Shown in pieces: positions 1 to 9,065 of a DNA stretch of 31,247 nt (within the stretch, counting starts at the first letter, position 1; each line of letters begins with the position of its first letter). Below the pieces are notes generated by a model that saw only the letters and a list, made by a program, of their open reading frames with translations, made no database searches and had not been told where the DNA came from. The translations under genes and the position numbers were made by a program. This DNA comes from JADJEI01 sp035328465 (lineage in GTDB: Bacteria; Bacteroidota; Ignavibacteria; Ignavibacteriales; Ignavibacteriaceae): the NCBI GenBank assembly GCA_035328465.1, contig DAOLIQ010000034.1:1-31247 (forward strand), written 5' to 3'.

Positions 1-83
1 CTGGTTTGATTTGGAATTATGTAATGAAAGATCCAATAATTCAAAATGGATTAAACAGACTTGGATTTGAATACATTAAATAA
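1..83 (+). CDS. C-terminal end of a GH144/glucoamylase-like protein (partial)
   Basis: An open frame enters from the left edge (first full codon at 3) and stops with TAA at 81-83. Its 26 visible residues include the segment GLIWNYVMKDPIIQ followed by LGF. This aligns with the end of the catalytic domain of the GH144-like protein at 7180-9057 (GLLWNNFMKNPEIQ ... IGF), about 12 identities in 22 positions. I infer a second, paralogous glycosidase of the same family immediately upstream in the operon. Unlike the downstream paralog it stops right after the catalytic domain and carries no type IX sorting domain, so it may be periplasmic or a lipoprotein. The N-terminus and active site lie outside the window, so activity cannot be judged. 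Confidence 0.7.
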   Translation, partial: GLIWNYVMKDPIIQNGLNRLGFEYIK

Positions 84-88
84 AATTT

Positions 89-117
89 AATTCGTGTTAA
101 TGAGTGGAATTCGTGGC
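89..117. repeat. Short degenerate tandem repeat, unit about 10 bases (AATTCGTG core)
   Basis: Between the first stop and the next gene lie three head-to-tail degenerate units: AATTCGTGTT (89-98), AATGAGTGG (99-107) and AATTCGTGGC (108-117). From memory, similar 'attcgtgttaattcgtg' strings recur in intergenic DNA of many unrelated bacteria; I cannot verify this here. No protein-coding or obvious promoter function is visible. It may be a small dispersed intergenic repeat rather than an operator. Confidence 0.45.
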
Positions 118-141
118 AAAATTTTTAATTATGACTTATAA

Positions 142-3100
142 ATGCAAAACAACCAAATAACCCTGAACATAATTTTCACAATAGCCCTACTGGTATTTGG
201 AAACAATAAACTAAGTGCTCAATCAACAACGCTGGATGATTTTGAAAGCAGTAAAGGTTGGGGTATAATAAAAGCTGACGGAGTTGATCTTTCAATTTCA
301 AATGATGGTGGATTGCACGGCAATGCAATAAAGTTTGACTATGATTTTACTAAAGGCACTGGATATGGCGGCATTCAAAAGTTCTTTGCGATTGATTTAC
401 CGGAAAATTTTGAATTCACCTTTTACGTTAAAGCCGAATCGCCCTCTAATAATTTCGAAATAAAATTTATTGATAGCACAGGACAAAATGTATGGTGGGT
501 AAACAATCGTAATTATGATTTCCCGAAACACTGGAAGAAAATCCGGATTAAGAAAAGGCATATTAATTTTGCCTGGGGTCCAACCGATGATCAATCATTA
601 AAACGAATTGACAGAATAGAATTTACGATCGCATCATTCGTCGGGGGAAAGGGAACTGTTTGGTTAGACGATTTAAAATTCGAACCACTTCCGCCTGAGA
701 CAAATATTTATCCTCTTTCCAATGCGGAGGCATCTTCTTCTATTGAAGAGCATTCCCCGGAATTTATTTTTGATGATTCACAGCAAACTTTTTGGCAAAG
801 TAACGGAGTAAATGACCAATCAATCATTATAGATTTTAAAACAAATAGAGAATTTGGCGGATTAAAAATTGATTGGCTAAAAAATCATGAGGCAAAATCA
901 TTTGATGTTTTATTTTCTGATGATAAAAATAATTGGGAAAAAGTTTATTCGGTTTCATCAAATCAAAGTGATGTAAGTTTTATAAATCTTCCTGAATCAC
1001 AAGTAAAATATTTGATGCTTGATCTTCATTCAACTGTTTCACAAAATAGTTTCGGAATTAGTGAAATAACTTTTCTGGATGTTAAAAACTCATTAACAAA
1101 AAATGATTTTCTTATTTATACAGCTAAAAATTCTCCCGTGGGAAATTATCCTCGATACTTTTTAGAGCAAGCTTCGTACTGGACAATTGTTGGAGTAAAT
1201 AATGATGTTAAAGAAAGTTTGATAAACGAAGATGGAATGGTTGAAGTTGATAAAGCAAAATTTTCAATTGAACCAATGTTGAAAGTTGAGAATCAATTAT
1301 TTAATTGGAGTAATGTTACCTCAACTCAATCACTTGAAGAAAATTATTTGCCTATTCCATCGGTAGATTGGGATTGTGATGAAGTGAATCTTGAAATTAA
1401 ATCGTTTGCAAACGGTGAGGCGAATAAAAATTCTACTCTTTATTTAAAATATACTTTAACTAATAATTCTTCATCTGCTAAAAGTGGAAGTCTGTATTTA
1501 CTAATAAGACCTTTTCAGGTTAATCCATTTTATCAATTTTTAAATCTTTCTGGTGGAGCTTCTAAAATAAATTCAATTAAAGAGATTGATAAAAAAATTT
1601 TTGTAAATCATGATAAAGTTATTTTACCTATTACAGAATATAAGTCATTCGGCGCTGCATCCTTTTATGAAGGAAATATTGTAGCTGCTCTGCGAGATAA
1701 CAAATTTCCGCAGAGTAATTTTGTTGTTGATCCGACAGAACTTGCAAGCGGGGTTTTACAATATGATTTTAAATTAAATTCAGGCGAAAAAAAAATTATT
1801 TACTTAGCCCTTCCGTTCTATGATGAAGAAATTTTATCTGATAATCTTAACGCTGAAGTTGTAGAAAAAAAACTTAGCGAGACAATTGAATTCTGGAAGT
1901 CAAAAGTAAATCACATAAAATTTAATTTACCTAAATCAGCAGATAGAATTATAAATATATACAAATCCAATCTTGCTTATATCTTAATTAATAGAGATAA
2001 AGCAGGAATACAACCTGGTTCACGCTCGTATGAAAGAAGTTGGATTCGCGATGGTTCATTAACCTCATCTGCACTTTTAAAATCTGGAATTGTGGACGAA
2101 GTAAAAGATTTTATAGAATGGTACACTGCTCATCAATATGCAAATGGGAAAGTGCCCTGCGTAGTTGATAAAAGAGGTCCCGATCCTGTTCCAGAGAATG
2201 ATAGTCATGGCGAAATGATTTATCTGATAAAAGAATATTTCAATTTCACACACGATACTACTTTTTTAAGATCAAAAAATGAAAATGTAAGAAAAGCTGT
2301 TGCGTATATCGAATCCTTGATCGCTGAAAGATCAACGGAACATTTTAAAAATGGTAATGACAGCGTGCGTGCATACTACGGTTTAGTTACTGAATCAATA
2401 AGTCATGAAGGTTATTCTGCAAAACCAATGCACTCTTATTGGGATGATTTCTTTACAATGAAAGGATTGAAAGACGCAACAGAGATCCAGAAAATACTCG
2501 GTGAAACAGAATCGTATGAAAGAATAAAAAAAGTTAGAGATACCTTTAAAGAAAATCTCTACAACTCACTTAATCTTGCAATGAAGTTAAGGAAGATTGA
2601 TTACATTCCCGGTTGTGTTGAGTTGGGAGATTTTGATGCTACATCAACAACAATTGCTCTTACTCCTTGCAACGAATTGGGAAATTTACCGAAGCCGGAA
2701 GTTTATAATACTTTCGATAAGTATTATGAATATTTTAAAAACAGGGGAGATGATAAAATTGATTGGGTTAATTATACACCGTATGAAAATCGCTTAATTG
2801 GTTCATTCATCCAGTTGGATCAGCCTGAACGTGCTCACGAATTAATAGAATTCTTTTTAAATGATCAACGGCCGCAGGGATGGAATCATTGGGCAGAAGT
2901 TGTTTGGAAAGATAAACGCATACCAAGATTTATTGGAGATATGCCGCACACCTGGGTTGGTTCTGATTTTATAAATGCAATACGATCTATGTTTGTTTAT
3001 GAAAATGAAGCTGATGAATCTTTAGTATTAGCATCAGCACTTTATCAAGATTGGATTGATTCGCCAAATGGAATGTCGATTGAAAATCTTCCGACATACT

Positions 3101-3318
3101 TCGGAGAAATTTCATACTTAATCAAAAAAGAAAATGAAAAATATACTTTATCGATTTATGGTGATGTTAATCTGCCAAAGAACGGAATAAAAATTAAAAA
3201 CTTTAACGGATCAAAACTTCCTGTTAGTGTAACGGTAAATGGTAAAGAAATAAAATCATTCACAAAAAACGAAATTGATGTGAAAGAATTTCCTGCTAAA
3301 GTAGTAATTGCTTATTAA
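142..3318 (+). CDS. Secreted six-hairpin glycosidase-like protein with two galactose-binding-type modules
   Basis: 1058 residues with an N-terminal signal peptide (about 1-26, ending LSAQ). Residues about 30-182 form a CIA30/CBM11-like beta-sandwich (LDDFESSKGWG ... GTVWLDDLKF). Residues about 190-312 form an F5/8 type C (discoidin)-like carbohydrate-binding module. A further beta-rich region (about 330-580) precedes an alpha-rich catalytic-like domain (about 590-1000) with SYERSWIRDGS (near 628), HSYWDDF (near 767) and GDMPHTW (near 930). These motifs resemble (alpha/alpha)6 glycosidases such as GH15/GH63/GH94-type folds, but I cannot assign a GH family. The last about 50 residues are a small beta domain. 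There is no type IX sorting signal. The next gene starts 16 bases downstream, and the whole cluster points to extracellular or periplasmic glycan breakdown. Catalytic acids are probably among the WIRDGS Asp and later Glu residues, but this is not proven. Confidence 0.75.
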   Translation: MQNNQITLNIIFTIALLVFGNNKLSAQSTTLDDFESSKGWGIIKADGVDLSISNDGGLHGNAIKFDYDFTKGTGYGGIQKFFAIDLPENFEFTFYVKAESPSNNFEIKFIDSTGQNVWWVNNRNYDFPKHWKKIRIKKRHINFAWGPTDDQSLKRIDRIEFTIASFVGGKGTVWLDDLKFEPLPPETNIYPLSNAEASSSIEEHSPEFIFDDSQQTFWQSNGVNDQSIIIDFKTNREFGGLKIDWLKNHEAKSFDVLFSDDKNNWEKVYSVSSNQSDVSFINLPESQVKYLMLDLHSTVSQNSFGISEITFLDVKNSLTKNDFLIYTAKNSPVGNYPRYFLEQASYWTIVGVNNDVKESLINEDGMVEVDKAKFSIEPMLKVENQLFNWSNVTSTQSLEENYLPIPSVDWDCDEVNLEIKSFANGEANKNSTLYLKYTLTNNSSSAKSGSLYLLIRPFQVNPFYQFLNLSGGASKINSIKEIDKKIFVNHDKVILPITEYKSFGAASFYEGNIVAALRDNKFPQSNFVVDPTELASGVLQYDFKLNSGEKKIIYLALPFYDEEILSDNLNAEVVEKKLSETIEFWKSKVNHIKFNLPKSADRIINIYKSNLAYILINRDKAGIQPGSRSYERSWIRDGSLTSSALLKSGIVDEVKDFIEWYTAHQYANGKVPCVVDKRGPDPVPENDSHGEMIYLIKEYFNFTHDTTFLRSKNENVRKAVAYIESLIAERSTEHFKNGNDSVRAYYGLVTESISHEGYSAKPMHSYWDDFFTMKGLKDATEIQKILGETESYERIKKVRDTFKENLYNSLNLAMKLRKIDYIPGCVELGDFDATSTTIALTPCNELGNLPKPEVYNTFDKYYEYFKNRGDDKIDWVNYTPYENRLIGSFIQLDQPERAHELIEFFLNDQRPQGWNHWAEVVWKDKRIPRFIGDMPHTWVGSDFINAIRSMFVYENEADESLVLASALYQDWIDSPNGMSIENLPTYFGEISYLIKKENEKYTLSIYGDVNLPKNGIKIKNFNGSKLPVSVTVNGKEIKSFTKNEIDVKEFPAKVVIAY

Positions 3319-3334
3319 GTATTAGGATTAGTTA

Positions 3335-4990
3335 ATGAAATCTAAAATCATCATGACTCTATTATTTATCCTTAGTTTCTATTCTAACTTTTTACTACCC
3401 CAAAATAGTGAAGAGCAGGGGATATACTTTTCAAAAAAAACTTATGAGCCACGTTCGCTGCCAAAGTTTGATGATACAAAGGTTTTATTGCCAAATCCGA
3501 TTTATGATGAAAATCCACTTTGGGTTGAAACTTACTGGGCTGCGTGGAAAATGGCTTTCAAGAACTTTCAATCGCCTGCAGATGGAAGCGGATTTGTATC
3601 TCAATTTCTTGATTGTGCTTTTAATGCAAATTTATTTTTGTGGGATACTGCTTTTCAAACAATGTTCTTAAATGTGGCACATCCTTTGGTCCCTGGAATT
3701 TCTTCTTTAGATAATTTTTATATTAAACAATATTCTACAGGAGAAATTTGTAGAGAAATAAATCGTACTACCGGAATTGATTTTGATCCATGGAGAAATA
3801 GTGAAAACCTACCTCTCTTTAGCCGTTGGGGGTTTGATGAATACTTTAATCAATACAAAGCTGATGTGATTTATAAAGGAAGGGAAACACCTACTCCAAA
3901 TCCTAAATTAACTCTTGATGCATTGAACCACCCGATACTTGCCTGGGCGGAATTGGAAAGCTACAAATGGACAGGCGACAAAGCACGGTTAGGATTAGTT
4001 AGACAACCATTAATAAAATATTACGAAGCTTTGAAGAAATATATCCGGCAGGGAAATGGATTGTACATTACTGATTGGGCAAGTATGGATAATTCGCCAA
4101 GAAATATTTGTCTTGCAAGTGGAGGAACAGGAATTGACATTTCATCAGAGATGGTTCTCTTTGCAAGAAATCTTTCTGAACTATCTGATATTTTAGGTTT
4201 CGAAAATGATGCAAAAATTTTTAATGACGAAGCAGACAGTCTTTCAGCAATAATAAATGCTAAGATGTGGGATGATGAAAAGAAATTTTATTTTGATTTA
4301 ACAATAGATGAAGAATTTTGTCCAATCAAAACAATTGCTGGTTTCTGGACACTACTTTCAAAAACTGCTCCATCAGATAGAGAGAAATATCTTGTTGAAC
4401 AACTGAAGAACCCAAAAACATTTGGAAGATTACATCCAGTACCTTCTCTTGCAGCAGATGAAAAAGAATATTATTCCCAAGGTGGATACTGGTCAGGCGC
4501 AGTTTGGGTTATGACAAATACAATGGTTATTAAAGGCTTAGATGCATGCGGATATAATCATCTTGCTGAAGAGATTGCTCTTAAACATTTAGACGCTGTT
4601 GCAAAAATATATAAGAAGACAGGTACATTCTGGGAAAATTTTGCAGCGGATTCTATTAAAGAAGGAATTAATACTAACGGCGCACAAGTAGTAAAAGATA
4701 TTGTTGGTTGGGGTGCTTTAGCTCCTGTTCTTTATTTTATTGAATATGGAATCGGATTAAAACCTAATGCACCAGAGAACGAATTGGTCTGGAAAGTAAA
4801 TTCTGACAAACGTTCCGGCTGTGAAAGGTTTAGATTTAATGGACACGTTGTTGATTTGGTTGCAGAACCAACTGAAGATACAATTAAGATTACTGTTCAA
4901 TCTGATGGTGTATTTCAATTGAAAGTGATTAGCAATGGTAGAGAACAAAAATTCAAAATCCTGCAAGGAAACAATGAATTATTATTTTAA
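3335..4990 (+). CDS. Secreted GH63/MGH1-like (alpha/alpha)6 glycosidase
   Basis: 551 residues with a signal peptide (about 1-23, cleavage near LLPQ). The domain is of the trehalase/GH63/mannosylglycerate-hydrolase (MGH1-like) type. FLWDTAF at 101-107 carries the Asp (D104) that matches the general acid of this clan. GGYWSGAVWVMTN near 382-394 and FWENF near 432-436 are the conserved C-terminal substrate-binding and base region. Length fits a stand-alone catalytic domain followed by a short beta-rich tail (about 490-551). It lies 16 bases after the two-CBM glycosidase and 29 bases before the GH35 gene, so it is very likely co-transcribed. Family assignment is confident at clan level. The actual substrate (alpha-glucoside, mannosylglycerate-like or other) cannot be read from the sequence. 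Confidence 0.8.
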   Translation: MKSKIIMTLLFILSFYSNFLLPQNSEEQGIYFSKKTYEPRSLPKFDDTKVLLPNPIYDENPLWVETYWAAWKMAFKNFQSPADGSGFVSQFLDCAFNANLFLWDTAFQTMFLNVAHPLVPGISSLDNFYIKQYSTGEICREINRTTGIDFDPWRNSENLPLFSRWGFDEYFNQYKADVIYKGRETPTPNPKLTLDALNHPILAWAELESYKWTGDKARLGLVRQPLIKYYEALKKYIRQGNGLYITDWASMDNSPRNICLASGGTGIDISSEMVLFARNLSELSDILGFENDAKIFNDEADSLSAIINAKMWDDEKKFYFDLTIDEEFCPIKTIAGFWTLLSKTAPSDREKYLVEQLKNPKTFGRLHPVPSLAADEKEYYSQGGYWSGAVWVMTNTMVIKGLDACGYNHLAEEIALKHLDAVAKIYKKTGTFWENFAADSIKEGINTNGAQVVKDIVGWGALAPVLYFIEYGIGLKPNAPENELVWKVNSDKRSGCERFRFNGHVVDLVAEPTEDTIKITVQSDGVFQLKVISNGREQKFKILQGNNELLF

Positions 4991-5019
4991 TTCAATAAAT
5001 AGAAATCGGTTTTGATTAA

Positions 5020-7149
5020 ATGAGTTTCAGCGCAACAAAAGGTTACTTTTTAAAATACGGTAAACCGTACTTTGTCGTCTCCGGAGAAATTCATTACTTC
5101 AGACTTAATCCAAAACTTTGGGAGAAGCATTTAAGATTAGTAAAAGATTCTGGTGCCAACACAACCTCCACATATATTCCATGGGATTGGCATGAATATG
5201 AAGAAGGGATGTTTGATTTTACTGGTCAAACAAATCCAGCACGAAATCTCATTCGCTATATCAAACTGTGCAAGAAAGTTGGCTTGGATTTAATTGTAAA
5301 ACCAGGACCGTATATTCTGGCCGAGTATGATTCACATGGTCTTCCAGCATGGCTTTTAGATAAGTGCAGTAAAGATTCTTTTGCATTGGATGAAAATGGA
5401 AATGTAATCTCACGCGATTTGATGTCTTACATGTCTGATAAATATTTGCATTATACTTTTCTTTGGTATGAAAAAGTAATGCCAATCATTTCTGATAATC
5501 AGCAGAGTAATAATGGACCGATTATAATGATGCAGGTGTGCAATGAAGTTGGAGTTTTTCAATGGCTAACTGGCAAGATCGATTACAATCCCTCTGTTAT
5601 TAGGTTGTATAAAAATTTTCTAATTGATAAATACAAATCGATAGAGTCTTTAAATAAAACTTATGACACAAATCATTCTTCGTTTGAAAAAATATCTGCA
5701 CCGGTTGGTAAGATTGAAACTAAACAGGAGTATAGTGCCTACTTTGATTTTCATCTTTTTTACCGGCATTATTTTGCACTTTATTTGGACACTCTAATAA
5801 AAAAAATAAGAAGCTTTAATATTGATGTTCAACTTACCCACAACATTCCCGGTTGGATTTATGGGAATGCTGCTGAGCTTCCGATGCTCATCAGTACATA
5901 TGAAGAAATAATGAGAACGCGTAACGATATTATTTTTGGATTAGATCATATTCCAGAGTTTCTATCTTTTCGCAACGCACATTCTGATTTGGCTTGCAAT
6001 AAAATTCTTGAAGCAATGCAGAGGTATGCGCCTGTTTGGGCTGCGGAGTTTCAAGCCGGTACGCGTGAACATCACGTTAAAAGTGATGCGAATGATTTAG
6101 AAACTTTTTATTTCGCTTCACTTGCGCACGGAATGAAAGGTTATAACTATTATATGTTCTCTCAAGGAATCAATCCAAATGGCAAAGGTTTTTATGGAAA
6201 GACTTTTTATTATCAAACTCCATTAGATGCCGAAGCAAATCAATCTGCTTTGTATAAATCAATAAAAAAAGTAAATAGTTTTATCAATAAAGAAAAAGGG
6301 AATTTATTAATTAGTGAAACTCAATCTGATATTTGCATTGGGTTGTATAAACCATATTTCTACACTGAACTTACAACCTCTCAACTTCTAAAAGAAAAAC
6401 GGCTTGATGTTGAAAAATTAGGACTGCAATTTGATCCAAGATTTATTCGTGAAGATATATTTTTCAATGGGTTGTTACGCGGACTTCAGACATTAAATTA
6501 TAATTATGATATTAAAGATTTAGAAACTACAGCCGTTGATGATTTACTTAAGTACAAACAGCTCTGGATTGTTACAACTGAATTAATGGATGCAGAAACT
6601 CAAAAACTTTTGGTAGAATATTTAAACATTGGCGGACATTTGATTATCTATCCCACAATTCCGACATTGGATTTATATCTCAATCCTTGCACACTCTTAA
6701 TTGATGGAATGGATATTCAATCCAGAATTTCAGAGAGTTCAAATAAAGTTAAGGTATTTGGAATAGAAGATGTATTTACAATTTTTAAACGTAAACAAAT
6801 TTATGAATCAAAAAATACCGAGGTAGTTTCGACGACAAATAAAAATGAAGTTTGTGGAATCAAAAAGAAAATTGGTAAAGGCACAGCCACAATTCTTGGA
6901 TATGCATTCGGATATACAAGTGACGAACATTTACATTTGTATGAAAAAATTGTTTCGTTAGATAAAATAAAAAGACGAGCCAATGTTTCTGATCCGGATA
7001 TACAGTTCGTTGTTCGAAAATCAGGTAAAGTATTTTATTCTTTTTTATTGAACTATCATAATCAGAAAAAAACATTTATGTTTGATTCAAAAAAAATTGT
7101 GTTGAACCCATTTAGTTATAAAGTAATTAAAAAAGTAAATGCATATTAG
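5020..7149 (+). CDS. GH35-type beta-galactosidase, cytoplasmic
   Basis: 709 residues. The N-terminus reads as a GH35 TIM barrel: GKPYFVVSGEIHYFR (14-28), TYIPWDWHE (51-59), and VKPGPYILAEYDSHGLPAWL (103-122 region), a typical GH35 signature. The acid/base is probably E176 in MMQVCNEVG, where the usual family motif is Q-x-E-N-E-Y-G. The nucleophile is probably E343 in VWAAEFQAG. Residues about 430-570 (with LWIVTTELMDAETQKLLVEY) resemble the class-I glutamine-amidotransferase-like trimerisation domain of GH42-related enzymes. A C-terminal beta domain follows. No signal peptide is present, unlike its operon neighbours, so it should act in the cytoplasm on imported oligosaccharides, consistent with the ABC importer downstream. 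Beta-galactosidase is the family activity, but GH35 also includes exo-beta-glucosaminidases and other exo-enzymes, so the sugar is uncertain. Confidence 0.85.
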   Translation: MSFSATKGYFLKYGKPYFVVSGEIHYFRLNPKLWEKHLRLVKDSGANTTSTYIPWDWHEYEEGMFDFTGQTNPARNLIRYIKLCKKVGLDLIVKPGPYILAEYDSHGLPAWLLDKCSKDSFALDENGNVISRDLMSYMSDKYLHYTFLWYEKVMPIISDNQQSNNGPIIMMQVCNEVGVFQWLTGKIDYNPSVIRLYKNFLIDKYKSIESLNKTYDTNHSSFEKISAPVGKIETKQEYSAYFDFHLFYRHYFALYLDTLIKKIRSFNIDVQLTHNIPGWIYGNAAELPMLISTYEEIMRTRNDIIFGLDHIPEFLSFRNAHSDLACNKILEAMQRYAPVWAAEFQAGTREHHVKSDANDLETFYFASLAHGMKGYNYYMFSQGINPNGKGFYGKTFYYQTPLDAEANQSALYKSIKKVNSFINKEKGNLLISETQSDICIGLYKPYFYTELTTSQLLKEKRLDVEKLGLQFDPRFIREDIFFNGLLRGLQTLNYNYDIKDLETTAVDDLLKYKQLWIVTTELMDAETQKLLVEYLNIGGHLIIYPTIPTLDLYLNPCTLLIDGMDIQSRISESSNKVKVFGIEDVFTIFKRKQIYESKNTEVVSTTNKNEVCGIKKKIGKGTATILGYAFGYTSDEHLHLYEKIVSLDKIKRRANVSDPDIQFVVRKSGKVFYSFLLNYHNQKKTFMFDSKKIVLNPFSYKVIKKVNAY

Positions 7150-7179
7150 TTAATAATTTATTCAGAGAAAGATGATGAT

Positions 7180-9057
7180 ATGATACATTTTACAATTGTG
7201 ATTGGTTTGCTGATAACTTTGTCTATCGGTTTAAGTGCACAGACAGACACCATCCCCCCCAATACTCCGCAAAATCTTCAAGGCATTGGTTATGAAAAAC
7301 ATATAGACTTAATTTGGAAAGCAAATACAGAAAGTGACCTTGCAGGTTATAATGTCTATTTGTGGAATGGTTCAGTTTATAATTTTTATAAACTCGTTGA
7401 TAAAAGTAAAAACTATTTTTCTTTTAATTTGGGTGTTGCCGGTTATAGTTTCAAATTTAAAATTAGTGCTTTTGACGTAAGTGGAAATGAATCCACTTTA
7501 AGTGATAGTGTTGAAGCCCAGACACATATAATGTCTGATGATGAATTTTTGGATATGGTGCAAAGAACTACTTTCAGATATTTTTGGGATTATGGGCATC
7601 CTGTTTCTGGACTAGCGAGGGAGCGGCTTGGCAGCGGCGAAACTGTTACGTCTGGCGGTTCAGGTTTTGGAATTATGTCTATTCCGGTCGCTGTTGAACG
7701 TGGCTATGTCACTCGTGAAGAAGCAGTTGATCGAATGTTGAAAATATTAAATTTCCTTACAACAAAGGCTGATAGATTTCATGGAGCTTTTTCTCACTGG
7801 TTGAATGGTACAAATGGAAATGTTATACCATTTAGTACTTTTGATAATGGGGGCGACCTTGTTGAAACATCTTATATGATTCAAGGTTTAATGACGATTC
7901 GACAATACTTTGATCAGAACACCGTTGATGAAGATTCGATAAGAATTTTATCAACTCAAATAATTGATGAAGTTGAATGGGATTGGTATAGAAGATATCC
8001 TACTGGAAATTATCTATACTGGCATTGGTCGCCAAATTATGGCTGGCAAATGAATATGACTGTCGCTGGTCCAAATGAAGCTATGATTGTATATTTATTA
8101 GCAATCGCATCCACAACACACGGCGTTCCTGCAAATTTATTTCATGACGGATGGGCAAACTCCCCCTACTATGTTAATGGAAGTTCATTCTATGGTTATA
8201 CCCAATGGGTGGGGTGGGACTACGGCGGACCGCTCTTCTTTTCCCATTATTCCTTCCTGGGTTTTGATCCAAGATATAAGAAAGATATCTACTGCAATTA
8301 TTTTTTAAATAATAAGAATATTACTCTAATCCATAAGGCTTACTGCACGGATAATCCGCATAACTACGTTGGCTACAATGAAAACTGCTGGGGGCTAACA
8401 GCGAGTGATGATCCTGGCGGTTATCGCGTTCACGAGCCTAACAATGATAATGGTACGATTACTCCTTCTGCTGCTCTTTCTTCTTTAGCTTATACACCTC
8501 AAGAGTCAATCGAGGTAATTAAGTATCTTTATCGAACTTACTGGACAAGTGTTTGGGGGGAGTATGGTTTTTATGATGCTTTCAATCCCACTGATAATTG
8601 GTTTGCTGATAGTTACCTTGCAATTGATCAGGGACCAATAATTGTTATGATTGAAAATTACAGAAGCGGGTTACTATGGAATAATTTCATGAAAAATCCT
8701 GAAATTCAGCCTATGCTTGATGCAATTGGGTTTGTACCTGATTCAACCACTGCTGTTGGCGATCTTATTCCAGAGGAAAATTCGTTTCGTTTGTTTGGAA
8801 ATTACCCAAACCCGTTTAATCCATCAACTACAATTTCTTTTACTTTGCCATATACTGAATCGATTAGACTTTCTATTTATAATTCTTTAGGTGAAAAGAT
8901 TAGAGAGTTAGCCGATGAAGAATTTCCATCTGGTTTAAATGAAATAGTATGGGACGGTAAAGACCAATCAGGCGTTTCTCTTTCTTCGGGAATTTATTTT
9001 TATCAGTTAAAGACTAGCACAAATTTAACCACTGGAAAAATGGTGCTTGCAAAATAG
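7180..9057 (+). CDS. Type IX-exported GH144-like (glucoamylase-family) glycosidase with FN3 domain
   Basis: 625 residues. A signal peptide (about 1-20, LSA/QT) is followed by a fibronectin type III-like domain (about 27-115). The catalytic domain (about 120-510) is of the 'glucoamylase' PF10091/GH144 kind: RTTFRYFWDYGHPVSGLARER, SGGSGFGIMSIPVAVERG, and GAFSHWLNG. The C-terminus (about 535-625) is a type IX secretion sorting domain with NYPNPFNPSTTISF and the terminal GIYFYQLK ... KMVLAK, so the protein should cross the outer membrane and be surface-attached or released. Characterised GH144 members are endo-beta-1,2-glucanases; related members act on other glucans, so the substrate is an inference. 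It is the only intact T9SS cargo of this operon and probably performs the first extracellular cut. Confidence 0.88.
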   Translation: MIHFTIVIGLLITLSIGLSAQTDTIPPNTPQNLQGIGYEKHIDLIWKANTESDLAGYNVYLWNGSVYNFYKLVDKSKNYFSFNLGVAGYSFKFKISAFDVSGNESTLSDSVEAQTHIMSDDEFLDMVQRTTFRYFWDYGHPVSGLARERLGSGETVTSGGSGFGIMSIPVAVERGYVTREEAVDRMLKILNFLTTKADRFHGAFSHWLNGTNGNVIPFSTFDNGGDLVETSYMIQGLMTIRQYFDQNTVDEDSIRILSTQIIDEVEWDWYRRYPTGNYLYWHWSPNYGWQMNMTVAGPNEAMIVYLLAIASTTHGVPANLFHDGWANSPYYVNGSSFYGYTQWVGWDYGGPLFFSHYSFLGFDPRYKKDIYCNYFLNNKNITLIHKAYCTDNPHNYVGYNENCWGLTASDDPGGYRVHEPNNDNGTITPSAALSSLAYTPQESIEVIKYLYRTYWTSVWGEYGFYDAFNPTDNWFADSYLAIDQGPIIVMIENYRSGLLWNNFMKNPEIQPMLDAIGFVPDSTTAVGDLIPEENSFRLFGNYPNPFNPSTTISFTLPYTESIRLSIYNSLGEKIRELADEEFPSGLNEIVWDGKDQSGVSLSSGIYFYQLKTSTNLTTGKMVLAK

Positions 9058-9065
9058 GGTTTATC

